A stretch of 64,000 bases of DNA from Shewanella algidipiscicola. GTDB lineage: Bacteria; Pseudomonadota; Gammaproteobacteria; Enterobacterales; Shewanellaceae. This document shows, in pieces, positions 17,640-26,125 of this stretch. Within the stretch, counting starts at the first letter, position 1, and every line of letters starts with the position of its first letter. Position numbers and translations under genes: made by a program. The stretch covers positions 1-64,000 of the forward strand of contig NZ_QPQT01000012.1 in assembly GCF_003605125.1 (NCBI RefSeq), in the 5' to 3' direction. A model generated the notes under the pieces. It searched no databases and had not been told where the DNA came from. It worked only from the letters and a program-made list of their open reading frames with translations.

Positions 17640-18353
17640 CTACACCTGCTCATCGATGCTAGGGCGCGACACCATGTATAAGCGAAACAGCGCAACGTTA
17701 ACAAATAACCCAAAAAACGCCACGCTTACCTCGACAATCAGCATCAGCGGAAAGCCAACAGCTGAGGCGAGTTGCGACAAGGTGCCACCCAGCAGAGATA
17801 ATGGAATATAAAGCATTAATACCAGTAACGTTTTAAAGGCGATAGCAGAGCTAAACTTGAAACTGCCTTTAATCGCTTCGAGCGGTGTTAATCGCTCGAC
17901 CACCACCATGAAGTTAACATAGGCGAGTCGAGCAAACACATAGATGCTCAGGGTCAAGCCTATCAGCCACAAGGGGCCAAAGGCGGCAAACAACATCACT
18001 GGAGCTAAAATCAGTAACCCAGACATCACACCCGCCAGCAATAACCCAGGCACAAAATTTAAACTGGTTTTTAAAATCAAGGCATTAGATGGTTCATGGC
18101 CATTGGATCTCACTTCCATAAACAGGGTTAACGATGCAATCAACACCGAAAAGACCAATAGCAACACCATCATAGCGACCATATGAGATGCACCAAACTG
18201 AGGGTTCTCTAAATCGGCACTGTTGATCTCCATTCCCAGCCATAATTGAATACTCACCTGAATAAACAAAATGGGGACGGTTAAAATAGCTAACTGACTA
18301 ATATGATTGCGAAAGAAGTTATATGCTTCGGTCAAAATCGCTGATAATGACAT
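17640..18353 (-). CDS. YciC-like (UPF0259-type) inner membrane protein
   Basis: About 237 residues with five or six hydrophobic segments. The N-terminal signature SAILTEAYNFFRNHISQLAIL matches the YciC/UPF0259 group, and a typical glycerophosphodiester-phosphodiesterase-like membrane-domain loop (RLAYVNFMVVVERLTPLEAIKGSF) lies near residue 160. The ATG at 18353 has GGAACGACCT before it; an upstream ATG lacks a ribosome site. E. coli YciC is an envelope protein of unclear role. Probably monocistronic given the terminator after it. Confidence 0.7.
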   Translation of the reverse strand: MSLSAILTEAYNFFRNHISQLAILTVPILFIQVSIQLWLGMEINSADLENPQFGASHMVAMMVLLLVFSVLIASLTLFMEVRSNGHEPSNALILKTSLNFVPGLLLAGVMSGLLILAPVMLFAAFGPLWLIGLTLSIYVFARLAYVNFMVVVERLTPLEAIKGSFKFSSAIAFKTLLVLMLYIPLSLLGGTLSQLASAVGFPLMLIVEVSVAFFGLFVNVALFRLYMVSRPSIDEQV

Positions 18354-18516
18354 AGGTCGTTCCAATAGATAATGATAAACCAACTAATAAGTCGCACAGG
18401 ATACCGAAATTTCCTATCTAATGCACAGCAGATGTCTAAAAATAACGACGAAATCTTGCCCGACTTAAGCTAATATTAGCGCCACATTAAATTGATTCAC
18501 CATAGGATGGTAAGTG

Positions 18517-19035
18517 ATGAAGTCACTCAAGATGGTTCCACTACTGCTCAGTACTCTCGCTTTCAACGGCGCAGCTCACGCGGGCTGGCTCGATAATTTA
18601 AGTAACAAGACTGAACCCCAAGTAACGGCGCCGCAGACCCAAAATAACGATCTGGTTAGCACTGTCATGTCACAGCTCGGGCTCAACCAAAACCAAGCAG
18701 AAGGCGGACTCGGCAGCCTACTCTCCTTGGCACAATCTACTCTAGGTGACGAGAGTTTTGCACCGATTGCAGCGGCGATTCCGGGAGCGGATATGTTACT
18801 TGGCGCCGCGCCTCAAGCCGATAACGGCTCGGGCATGTCGGGCTTATTATCACAGGCTGGCGATCTGGGAGCATCGTTGCAGGGTGGCGCACAGGTTTAT
18901 GATGCCTTTGAAAAGTTAGGCATTTCTAAACAGCTGGCCATGCCGATGGTGGATATTGTTAAAAGTTATTTAGACACCAATGCCGGTGCAGGTACCAGCG
19001 ATCTGCTGCTGCAAGGGCTCGGTGCAATCCTGTAG
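18517..19035 (+). CDS. DUF2780 family secreted protein
   Basis: A 172-residue protein with a signal peptide (MVPLLLSTLAFNGAAHAG, cleavage after AHA). The mature protein is rich in Gly, Leu, Ala and Gln and carries the DUF2780 pattern (QLGLNQNQAEGGLGSLLSLAQ...AIPGADMLLG and a C-terminal DILLQGLGAIL-like end). Family function unknown; members are small periplasmic or secreted proteins. The start is placed at the ATG six bases after AGGATGG; a GTG one codon earlier is equivalent. Confidence 0.75.
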   Translation: MKSLKMVPLLLSTLAFNGAAHAGWLDNLSNKTEPQVTAPQTQNNDLVSTVMSQLGLNQNQAEGGLGSLLSLAQSTLGDESFAPIAAAIPGADMLLGAAPQADNGSGMSGLLSQAGDLGASLQGGAQVYDAFEKLGISKQLAMPMVDIVKSYLDTNAGAGTSDLLLQGLGAIL

Positions 19036-19129
19036 TCACAGCTTCCACGCCCAAGCCTAGCTTTGTTATTATGGTGAACTCTTCACTATTATCGGGTTCT
19101 AACCGATATCGAGGCAGTAAAAGAGAATC

Positions 19130-19585
19130 ATGATGATAGCAAAGCTAAAACAGTTGCTCGCTTCTGAGCGCCAAGCGATATCACCACAAGAAAAAGCCAA
19201 GCATCTTAACCTTGCAGCGGTCAGTTTACTGCTGGAGGTGGTTTATGCCGACGAAACCCTGAGTGATGAAGAGCTGCATCTGTTACCCAGCCTGCTCACC
19301 ACCACGCTGTCGTTAGCGCCAGGCGAGGTTGATGAGCTGATTGCAACGGCGCAGGCAAATCATAAAGATGCCACCTCATTGTATGAATTCACCACAGAGA
19401 TTAACCAGCAGTTCAGCTTAGCGGAAAAGCAGCAGCTGATCTTAGCCATGTGGAAGCTGGCCTATGCCGATGGTCACCTGTGCCGTTATGAAGATCAGAT
19501 AGTGCGCCGCACTGCAGACTTGCTACATCTTAAACACAGTGAGCTTATCCAGATGCGCAATGCGGCAATAAACCAACTGCCATAA
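19130..19585 (+). CDS. TerB-like (COG4103-type) cytoplasmic protein
   Basis: A 151-residue all-alpha protein resembling the TerB fold: two repeated acidic motifs, VVYADETLSDEEL and LAYADGHLCRYED, each with the D/E-rich loop that in TerB binds metal. No signal peptide. TerB-like proteins are linked to tellurite resistance or membrane-stress complexes, but no other ter genes are present here, so the role is unclear. It follows the DUF2780 gene in the same direction after about 95 bp. Confidence 0.7.
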   Translation: MMIAKLKQLLASERQAISPQEKAKHLNLAAVSLLLEVVYADETLSDEELHLLPSLLTTTLSLAPGEVDELIATAQANHKDATSLYEFTTEINQQFSLAEKQQLILAMWKLAYADGHLCRYEDQIVRRTADLLHLKHSELIQMRNAAINQLP

Positions 19586-19722
19586 CGCACAGGCACCAAT
19601 GGCAGCGCGGGCAATCATTGTCCTTTGCTTGGCATAGGTGCCTTAGGCTCAACGTAAATGAGTCAACATAAATAGTGGCGTTTCGACTGCCCTGCGTCGT
19701 TAACAAGCGTATTTTTATGGCA

Positions 19723-20988
19723 CTATGACTTATTTAAGCTGAGGGCTAACTTGCGTGCCTGATGGCTTTTTTGCCACCACAATAAAGGCGCCACCAACAA
19801 TACTAAGCCTGTGGCATACCACATGTTATTGCCTAGCGCCTGCATCATCAGCAAACAAAACAATATCCCCATCAGAGCCAGTGGCAGGTAACGTTTACTC
19901 AGCAGTTTGACCGCCGCCATCATAGAAACCAGATAAATAATCACAAATACGCCGTTGGTCCAGGCAATCAGGTGTTCCAGCTCTTGCCCCGAAAGATAGG
20001 TCAGTACAATCACTAGCGCCATGGTCAACAATACCGCTATCAGTGCGCGCACTGGCACTCTGTGGCTATTTAACTGCATAAAATAACGTGGTAACACCCC
20101 TTCACAGCTAAAGCTCCAGATCAACCTAGACACACTGGCGGTATACACATTAACGGTCGATAACCCACCGGCAATACCTAGTATACCAATCACTTGTGCG
20201 CCATAGCCTCCCAGTAATTGATCAAATGCTGCCACCATAGCTAGGCCATCAGTGGGCGGCGCAAACAGTAACAACGCCGTACACGCCACATAGACCAAGC
20301 CAACCAAGACGGTACCGATAATCATCGCCGCCATCATATCTTGCTTAGGATCTTTAAAGTCATTGGCGAGATGCGTCATGGCTTCGATACCCAAAAAACT
20401 CCAAAACGCGATACCGGCGGCCGCCATCACCAGGCTCATATCGCCGCCCGCTTGATGGGCCGCCAACTCAAATTCGCCAAGGTGGCTGCCACCGGCGCCA
20501 AACATCACCACCACCACGGTCACAATGGCCAGCGTTAGTGCAAACTGCAACTTAGCCGAGACCTGGATCCCCCTAAGGTTCAAGACCAAAAGCAACAAGA
20601 GTAACCCCAGCTCAGTGAACACTTGCTGCCAGCCAGACAGGGCCACCAACTCATTAACAAACTGAAATGTCATTAACACCGCCGCCGGTGCCCCTAAAGG
20701 GATCACCAACAAAAAAATCAAACCTATGGTGCGCCCTGCAGTGCGGCCAAAGGCCTTTTCAATAAAGTAAGCCGGCCCCGCCGCATGAGGAAAGATGCCG
20801 GCTAATCGGCCAAAGACCAGTGATACCGGAATAATGGCTAAGGTCAGTAATATCCACGCAAGTATGGCGCCCGTGCCCGCGGTATCAATCGTCATCTGCG
20901 GTAAAATAAATACCCCGGTACCCAGCAAAGTGGTGGCCATTAAACCTGCTCCCTGCCAACGCCCTATGCTGCCTTGAATATGAGTCAT
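19723..20988 (-). CDS. yjeH: APC-family amino acid exporter, YjeH-like
   Basis: A 421-residue transporter with about 12 membrane segments. The opening GRWQGAGLMATTLLGTGVFILPQ is the APC substrate motif in the form seen in E. coli YjeH, an exporter of methionine and branched-chain amino acids. The YjeH assignment rests on overall resemblance and length; related permeases are possible. It is divergent from an Lrp/AsnC regulator, an arrangement often seen for amino acid exporters induced by their own substrate. Confidence 0.8.
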   Translation of the reverse strand: MTHIQGSIGRWQGAGLMATTLLGTGVFILPQMTIDTAGTGAILAWILLTLAIIPVSLVFGRLAGIFPHAAGPAYFIEKAFGRTAGRTIGLIFLLVIPLGAPAAVLMTFQFVNELVALSGWQQVFTELGLLLLLLVLNLRGIQVSAKLQFALTLAIVTVVVVMFGAGGSHLGEFELAAHQAGGDMSLVMAAAGIAFWSFLGIEAMTHLANDFKDPKQDMMAAMIIGTVLVGLVYVACTALLLFAPPTDGLAMVAAFDQLLGGYGAQVIGILGIAGGLSTVNVYTASVSRLIWSFSCEGVLPRYFMQLNSHRVPVRALIAVLLTMALVIVLTYLSGQELEHLIAWTNGVFVIIYLVSMMAAVKLLSKRYLPLALMGILFCLLMMQALGNNMWYATGLVLLVAPLLWWQKSHQARKLALSLNKS

Positions 20989-21145
20989 CTTGTTATCTGT
21001 AAAGGTGGTTAATGCCCATTAGTATAGACTTGTGTGACGCAACAAACTGTCATAGCATTGCGTCGATGTTCCTATGGCGACCGCCATTTTGACGTCATTT
21101 TACCTTTTTACCGACAAATCGTCGCCGCCGCATGAGAGACACTCG

Positions 21146-21577
21146 ATGGATAAATTTGATAAAGCAATCATCAGCGCATTACGCCAAGATGCACGCCAGA
21201 GCGTGTCACATATTGCCGACAAAGTCAGCCTGTCGCGCAGTGCCGTATCTGAACGTATCAAAAAGCTGGAGCAAAGCGGTATTATTCGCGGTTATCAAGT
21301 CTTACTCAGTGAGTCGCAAAAAGAGGGGGTATCGGCTTATTTTGAGATCCAGCATCAATGCCGTAAGAGTGCCGATGTGGTGCATGTGTTTCAGTCGATA
21401 CCCGAAGTAGTCACATGCCGTGGGATCACTGGCGACATGGATCTGCTAGTGTATGTGCAGGCCAGTTCGATGAAACGCTTACATGAAATTCGCGAACATA
21501 TCGATGCCCAAAGCAACATCATTAAAATTAAAACTCACGTGGTGATGAGTGAATGGATAGACAACCGCGCCCAGTAA
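21146..21577 (+). CDS. Lrp/AsnC-family transcriptional regulator
   Basis: A 143-residue regulator. The helix-turn-helix (VSHIADKVSLSRSAVSERIKKLEQSGIIRGY) is at the N-terminus and a RAM/ligand-binding domain (TGDMDLLVYVQA) follows. ATG 21146 is chosen because it gives the family's normal start (MDKFDKAIISALRQDAR) with a GAGAGA ribosome-site-like stretch upstream; the open frame extends 24 codons further without similarity. It is divergent from the YjeH-like exporter gene and is its likely local regulator. Confidence 0.88.
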   Translation: MDKFDKAIISALRQDARQSVSHIADKVSLSRSAVSERIKKLEQSGIIRGYQVLLSESQKEGVSAYFEIQHQCRKSADVVHVFQSIPEVVTCRGITGDMDLLVYVQASSMKRLHEIREHIDAQSNIIKIKTHVVMSEWIDNRAQ

Positions 21578-21643
21578 CTATATCGAGTCGTCCCACTAGC
21601 CAATAGCCCTGTGGCGTGTGACTAATGGGACTGACAAGCCTTA

Positions 21644-21937
21644 TCAGTGATGGCAGCGCATACAACTGTCTGTCACTGGCGTGGAGGCGTGCACCTTATG
21701 GCAATCACTGCACATCATCAAATAGGAATGTGACTGATGATAAGGGCCATCAAGGGTATCGACACTGCCGTGACACTCAATACAAGCGCGGTTTTCAACC
21801 TCATTGTTAATCGATGGTTCGCCATTTTCATGGCACGTTTCACAATCGCCATTGAGCATATGAGTATCGACCACCGATTGCGCCTGCACCATTAAAGTGA
21901 GGCACAGCAGTAGCGCTCCTAATCCCAATTTGTACAT
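21644..21937 (-). CDS. Small periplasmic tetraheme c-type cytochrome
   Basis: A 97-residue precursor: signal peptide (LGLGALLLCLTLMVQA) then four haem-binding CxxCH motifs (CETCH, CIECH, CSDCH, CMRCH), ending just after the last. Spacing and phrases such as GDCETCHENGEPS and CSDCHKVHAS resemble the Shewanella small tetraheme cytochrome CctA and the cytochrome domain of flavocytochrome c fumarate reductase. It should shuttle electrons in the periplasm. GGAGG precedes the start. Last gene of the nrfBCD-like operon, 15 bp after the NrfD-like gene. Confidence 0.88.
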   Translation of the reverse strand: MYKLGLGALLLCLTLMVQAQSVVDTHMLNGDCETCHENGEPSINNEVENRACIECHGSVDTLDGPYHQSHSYLMMCSDCHKVHASTPVTDSCMRCHH

Positions 21938-21952
21938 CGCAACCTCCGACGG

Positions 21953-22894
21953 CTAAGCCACCGTCATCTGGCCGGTGTAAAGAATGAAGTTGCGCAACAA
22001 CAATACGCCCGTCAAACTACACATGGCCGTGACCGCCACATAAGAAAACTTACGCTTAGCCGAGGCTTTCATGAAGAGGTTAAAGGCCAGCGGCAGACTC
22101 AAGCCTACAAACACAATACCGCCCCAGAATACCCAGCCCCAGAAGCCTTCACCTATCGCCCTAAAGGCGGCTATCTTGCTGGCACCACCACTCAATATCA
22201 ATCCGACAAAGAAGGTAAAAATTAACACCATTTCCACCAAAATAATCGGGATCTCAATATTGTGGATAAAGTGCACTTCTTTGCCATCTGGACTGCCCTT
22301 CATCAGCACGCCACCAAGCAGGGTGCCTGCCGCACCAGAGGAGAGGCCAGAGAACAGAAACAGTAAGGGCAATACCGGATTATTAAGCATGGGATAGGTG
22401 GTTAACGCCGACAGCAAGAAGCCGGTATAGGCACCCAAGGCCACCGCCGAAATCGCCAAGATACCAGTAATACTAGCTTCGGCACTCACCAGCCACTTTA
22501 ATAAGCGTTGCACACGTGGCCAGCGCTGCTCACAAAACGCGAGCAACGGCTTTTTAAACACACATGCTAACCAGGCAAATAACATCGCTTGGTAAAACAT
22601 CAACACCGCCACCCCAACCGACATCACAGAGGTAGGGTTGTAAAACACCAATATCTTCCAAAAATCAAACGGTTTGGTAAGATCGATCACCAAAATGCCC
22701 AAGCCGGCAAACACACTCAATGGCGCGATAATACATGCCGCTTGCACGAAAGGAGATCGATAAGCATCATCGCCTAAGCGGAACTGTTTTAGCAAAATCG
22801 CAAAAAACACCGCGCCGGCAGACACTCCAGCTAAAAACAGGTAGATCGCAATCGGCCAATGCCACACAAGGCCGTCAAAATGGAATGGACTCAT
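21953..22894 (-). CDS. nrfD: NrfD/PsrC-family quinol-interacting membrane subunit
   Basis: A 313-residue polytopic protein with about eight hydrophobic segments, beginning FDGLVWHWPIAIYLFLAGVSAGAVFFAI, the NrfD/PsrC signature. Such subunits exchange electrons between the (mena)quinol pool and a partner ferredoxin. The start overlaps the NrfC-like stop as ATGA, so translation is coupled. The same subfamily also serves polysulfide, sulfite and tetrathionate reductases; the NrfD name rests on the neighbouring pentaheme cytochrome. Confidence 0.82.
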   Translation of the reverse strand: MSPFHFDGLVWHWPIAIYLFLAGVSAGAVFFAILLKQFRLGDDAYRSPFVQAACIIAPLSVFAGLGILVIDLTKPFDFWKILVFYNPTSVMSVGVAVLMFYQAMLFAWLACVFKKPLLAFCEQRWPRVQRLLKWLVSAEASITGILAISAVALGAYTGFLLSALTTYPMLNNPVLPLLFLFSGLSSGAAGTLLGGVLMKGSPDGKEVHFIHNIEIPIILVEMVLIFTFFVGLILSGGASKIAAFRAIGEGFWGWVFWGGIVFVGLSLPLAFNLFMKASAKRKFSYVAVTAMCSLTGVLLLRNFILYTGQMTVA

Positions 22895-23568
22895 AACCTT
22901 ACCTCGCCGTCTTGTGAGCCAATACGAAATAACTTAGGACGTGTCCCAAGCTCGGTCTTAGTGCGATAGTTGGGCGTATGCTTTAGCACCTGCACTACTT
23001 GTGAATCGGGATCTTGCAGATCGCCAAAAGTCAGCGCTTGGGTTGGACAGGCACTGACACAAGCCGGTAACTTGCCCTCTTTTAAGCGCGTCTCCTTACA
23101 AAAATCACACTTGTCGGCCGCCTTAGTAACTGGGTTGATAAAACGCACTTGATAGGGGCAAGCTGCGATACAGTATTGGCAGCCAACACATTTCCACGCA
23201 TCGACACTGACAATGCCCGTCGCCTCATCTTTGTACGCGGCACCTGTGGGGCAAACCTTAACGCAAGGGGTATCTTCACAGTGCTGGCAAGAGTGGCGGG
23301 TAAATCTAAAATATTGCTCCGGGTACTCACCATAGGGGCCTTTACGCTCAATGCGCAGCCGGGTTACCCCTTCGGGCACATTGTTAACCTCGCGGCATGC
23401 CACGCTGCAAGCATCGCAGCCGATGCATTTGGTTTCGTCATGGATCAGGGCATATTTTTTAGTAGTTTGTTGCGCCTCCCCTAACGGGCCCTGCGCCACA
23501 GTGTAACCAGAAGCCCCCACCACTAAGGCGCAAGCGGATTTCAAAAACAAACGTCTAGAGTTTTTCAT
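22891..23568 (-). CDS. nrfC: NrfC-like 4Fe-4S ferredoxin subunit with Tat signal
   Basis: About 225 residues. A twin-arginine signal (NSRRLFLK followed by a hydrophobic stretch) sends it to the periplasm. Four cysteine clusters follow: CIGCDACSVAC, CQHCEDTPCVKVCP, CVGCQYCIAACP and CDFC...CVSACP, giving four predicted 4Fe-4S centres. It passes electrons from the NrfD-like subunit to c-type cytochromes. The second of two adjacent ATGs is chosen (AGGAG seven bases upstream). It overlaps the end of the pentaheme cytochrome gene by 14 bp. Confidence 0.85.
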   Translation of the reverse strand: MKNSRRLFLKSACALVVGASGYTVAQGPLGEAQQTTKKYALIHDETKCIGCDACSVACREVNNVPEGVTRLRIERKGPYGEYPEQYFRFTRHSCQHCEDTPCVKVCPTGAAYKDEATGIVSVDAWKCVGCQYCIAACPYQVRFINPVTKAADKCDFCKETRLKEGKLPACVSACPTQALTFGDLQDPDSQVVQVLKHTPNYRTKTELGTRPKLFRIGSQDGEVRL

Positions 23569-24046
23569 CATCACTCTCCTTAGGGGTAATACCATGACAC
23601 TTGCCACATAAGGCGCTGCGCTCCTCAGTCGCCAAGGTCATCATAGGATCCGAATCGCTGTGCAACTGATGGCAGTTGGCACATCCCACCTTGTTTGAAT
23701 GCACGGCATGGGTCCAATCGGCTTGATAAAGAACATCGTGCTCATGGCACTGCGAGCAACTGTCCACCTGAGCGGTCACTTTTGTGTTCGAATCGGCACT
23801 AAAACCGACGATCAATGATGGCTGGCGAGGATGCTTACCCTTTTCGCCATGACAACTTTGGCAGGTTAACGCTAACGCATCATTACCGTGCACTCCTGCC
23901 ATTAAACCGTTACGTTTATGGCACTTAACACATTTATCTTGATTGATTTGCAAACGATTCACTTCGGCTTTCACAGGCATAATATTCAGCAACAAGAGAG
24001 CTGATATCGACACCGCGCAAAACGCTATTTTGCTGAATAGGGACAT
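23555..24046 (-). CDS. nrfB: NrfB-like pentaheme c-type cytochrome
   Basis: A 163-residue precursor with a signal peptide (ISALLLLNIMPVKA) and five CxxCH haem motifs (CVKCH, CQSCH, CSQCH, CANCH, CGKCH), the haem number and length of NrfB. In E. coli NrfB carries electrons from NrfCD to the nitrite reductase NrfA. AGGA precedes the ATG by seven bases. First gene of the four-gene operon here, but nrfA is absent from the window, so the final acceptor is open: NrfA encoded elsewhere or another periplasmic reductase. Confidence 0.82.
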   Translation of the reverse strand: MSLFSKIAFCAVSISALLLLNIMPVKAEVNRLQINQDKCVKCHKRNGLMAGVHGNDALALTCQSCHGEKGKHPRQPSLIVGFSADSNTKVTAQVDSCSQCHEHDVLYQADWTHAVHSNKVGCANCHQLHSDSDPMMTLATEERSALCGKCHGITPKESDDEKL

Positions 24047-24130
24047 AATGAGTCCTCACGAGATGAGAGTGATAATTGAATTAACAACTGAAAAATAGGT
24101 GCTGAAGCCGTCGCCCCAGCACGCTAGACA

Positions 24131-24631
24131 CTATGCCGCCATCGATAATGAGCGGGTTAAGAGAGCTTCATCACAAGGCACATCGGTATCTAGATGAAGC
24201 ACTTTAATGCCCACTTGGGCTAGCGAGTGTTCAATAAACGCATTTTTCTCAGGAGAGTTATGCTCAGGATCGGTAATAACCAACTTCACCGCTGACGATT
24301 CTGGATCCACTAATACATAATCTAAATGACAGGCTCTTAAATATTCATGCGCCTGCTCATCCTTATTATTATCAATATCCAAAATACTGTCTAAACAGGT
24401 ACCATAAAGCACACTGTATTTACTTTTAAATGCGCTACTCAATTTAGATAAAAAGACTTGAGCCTTGGCACTCACGGTACTTCCTTTAAACTTAAATACT
24501 TTCCCCTCGGATTTCTCATCAGATTTAAAAAATTTAATACAGGTCATTGCAAATGTCACGATTACAAATGGAACAACCACAAATAAAACAAAGTAAATAA
24601 AGGCATAACTAAAAACTACTGAAGCATTCAT
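24131..24631 (-). CDS. DUF2726 domain protein with N-terminal membrane anchor
   Basis: About 166 residues. One hydrophobic segment at the N-terminus (VFSYAFIYFVLFVVVPFVIVTF) is followed by a cytoplasmic domain resembling DUF2726 (LDYVLVDPESSAVKLVITDPEHN...KNAFIEHSLAQVGIKVLHLD), a fold related to restriction-endonuclease-like nucleases. ATG 24631 has GGAGG five bases upstream. Codon use is AT-richer than the nrf genes. It lies 84 bp upstream of nrfB in the same orientation. Function unknown. Confidence 0.7.
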   Translation of the reverse strand: MNASVVFSYAFIYFVLFVVVPFVIVTFAMTCIKFFKSDEKSEGKVFKFKGSTVSAKAQVFLSKLSSAFKSKYSVLYGTCLDSILDIDNNKDEQAHEYLRACHLDYVLVDPESSAVKLVITDPEHNSPEKNAFIEHSLAQVGIKVLHLDTDVPCDEALLTRSLSMAA

Positions 24632-25087
24632 AATTACCTCCAACATTCTAACAATTATTATTTTTTAACGCATGGCCATTATTTATAAACAAGAAAATCT
24701 AAACCTTGATTTAGATCACACAAGAAAAACTAACAATACTTATTTCAAGCAATTACAATCACCATCATAAAATCCTATTTTAAAATATAGAAACAAGAAA
24801 ATCAGAAAATATATAAGCTAAATATAAGATATAGATAACCGGATAATGCAACATGCATAAAACTGATGTGAAATAGTATAAAAAGATTAATGAATACCTA
24901 AGATATAAATAAAAACAATTAAAAATACCAAGAAATTAAATATAAGAATAACTTAGTTTCATAATATGCATAACCCATTAAGTGACATAACAATCATTTA
25001 GCAAAAATAGTTAATAGATTTAGACAAATGACAAATAAACTTCCTTATGATGTTGGAAGGAACACTTACGTTTAAGGGGTATATCAA
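24632..25087. other. AT-rich intergenic region between DUF2726 and a LysR gene
   Basis: About 455 bp, very AT-rich, between divergent genes. It contains a good CRP/FNR-like site (24705-24720) near the DUF2726 side and several direct runs such as AAATATAAG. No reading frame or RNA gene is supported. Both flanking genes share the base bias, suggesting the segment entered as a unit. Confidence 0.5.
24705..24720. promoter_or_regulatory. CRP/FNR-type operator candidate
   Basis: CTTGATTTAGATCACA matches the ideal CRP palindrome TGTGATCTAGATCACA at 13 of 16 positions and the FNR/EtrA box TTGAT-N4-ATCAA at nine of ten. It is 74 bp upstream of the DUF2726 start and may drive that gene and the nrf-like operon behind it under anaerobic conditions. 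In Shewanella CRP is a main activator of anaerobic respiration genes. Confidence 0.5.
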
Positions 25088-26125
25088 ATGAGAGATATAA
25101 TATTCAGCGACCTGGATCTACTGTGTCTAAATATTTTTGTACACCTATATGAAAATCAATCAGCGACCTTTGTATCTCAAAAGCTCAACATACCAGCCCC
25201 AAAAATAAGTCGCAGTTTAAAGCATGCACGCGAAATATTTGGCAATGAGCTTTTTATTAGAAAAAGATATGGATTAATCCCAAACGAATACGCCAGCAAA
25301 ATCTATCCTGTCGCAAAAGAAATTGTAGAGTGCTCCAAAGCCTTACAGTCGTTTAAAAATGAAAGTGTAGAATGCAATAACTTACATTTTAATATTGCCA
25401 TTCCTACACCGCTATACCGTAACTTATCTAAAGGGATCCTAAATAATATTAGAGATGCTGGTAAGCAAATATCGGTTTCATCGAAATCTTGGACCCCAAA
25501 AACACTGGATGAGATTAGCAAAGGCAAAGTAGATATCGGCTTGTGTTACAGCAAAAATAACACTGAACTCCATGCTGTAAGTAATATCTGTACCATAGCT
25601 TTATCGCCATTAAATAGACTGTTGCTTATCGCTAACGAGCATCATGATATTTACCATCAAGAGATCACCTTGGAAACGATTGCCAAGCACCCTTTTGCCA
25701 ACCCAAATATCGGTGGAATCAAAAATGCGGTTTCGCCTTTTCAAGAATATTGCAATATTACCGGACTAACACTGCACAGCGACGTTGAAGCCAAAAATAT
25801 CAACTTTTTGTTCGATTACCTCAGAAATAGCCAAGCGTTAACACTGTTACCATTTAACGAGAAATCAGAGATCACTGAAAATATTGATGGCTTACATTCA
25901 TGCGAATTATCTCAATTTGAAACCAACCGAATTTATAGCCGGATAGCGCCACCTATGCTGACACTGGTTTACAACAGCTGCGACAATGGTCAACCACTAC
26001 AATGGATGATCAACAGCATTATCGACAGCTACCATCAATCCAGTAGCCAAGCACTGCCTTCGATAGCCGAGCTTAGCCTTGCTCAGTCTCCAGCAGCTGT
26101 TGGTGGCAGTTCTGATGGAGTTTAG
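25088..26125 (+). CDS. LysR-family-like transcriptional regulator, AT-rich
   Basis: A 345-residue protein with a LysR-type helix-turn-helix (FVSQKLNIPAPKISRSLKHAREIFGNELFIRKRYGLIPN) and an effector-binding domain. It is similar to its convergent neighbour through the DNA-binding part (ELF-RxxYGLxPN...KIYPxAKxIV in both), so they are distant paralogues. The last 17 codons run antisense over the end of that neighbour (53-bp overlap), giving an atypical Ser/Ala tail. Codon use in the first half is AT-rich. Possible regulator of the DUF2726/nrf-like genes opposite. Confidence 0.8.
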   Translation: MRDIIFSDLDLLCLNIFVHLYENQSATFVSQKLNIPAPKISRSLKHAREIFGNELFIRKRYGLIPNEYASKIYPVAKEIVECSKALQSFKNESVECNNLHFNIAIPTPLYRNLSKGILNNIRDAGKQISVSSKSWTPKTLDEISKGKVDIGLCYSKNNTELHAVSNICTIALSPLNRLLLIANEHHDIYHQEITLETIAKHPFANPNIGGIKNAVSPFQEYCNITGLTLHSDVEAKNINFLFDYLRNSQALTLLPFNEKSEITENIDGLHSCELSQFETNRIYSRIAPPMLTLVYNSCDNGQPLQWMINSIIDSYHQSSSQALPSIAELSLAQSPAAVGGSSDGV

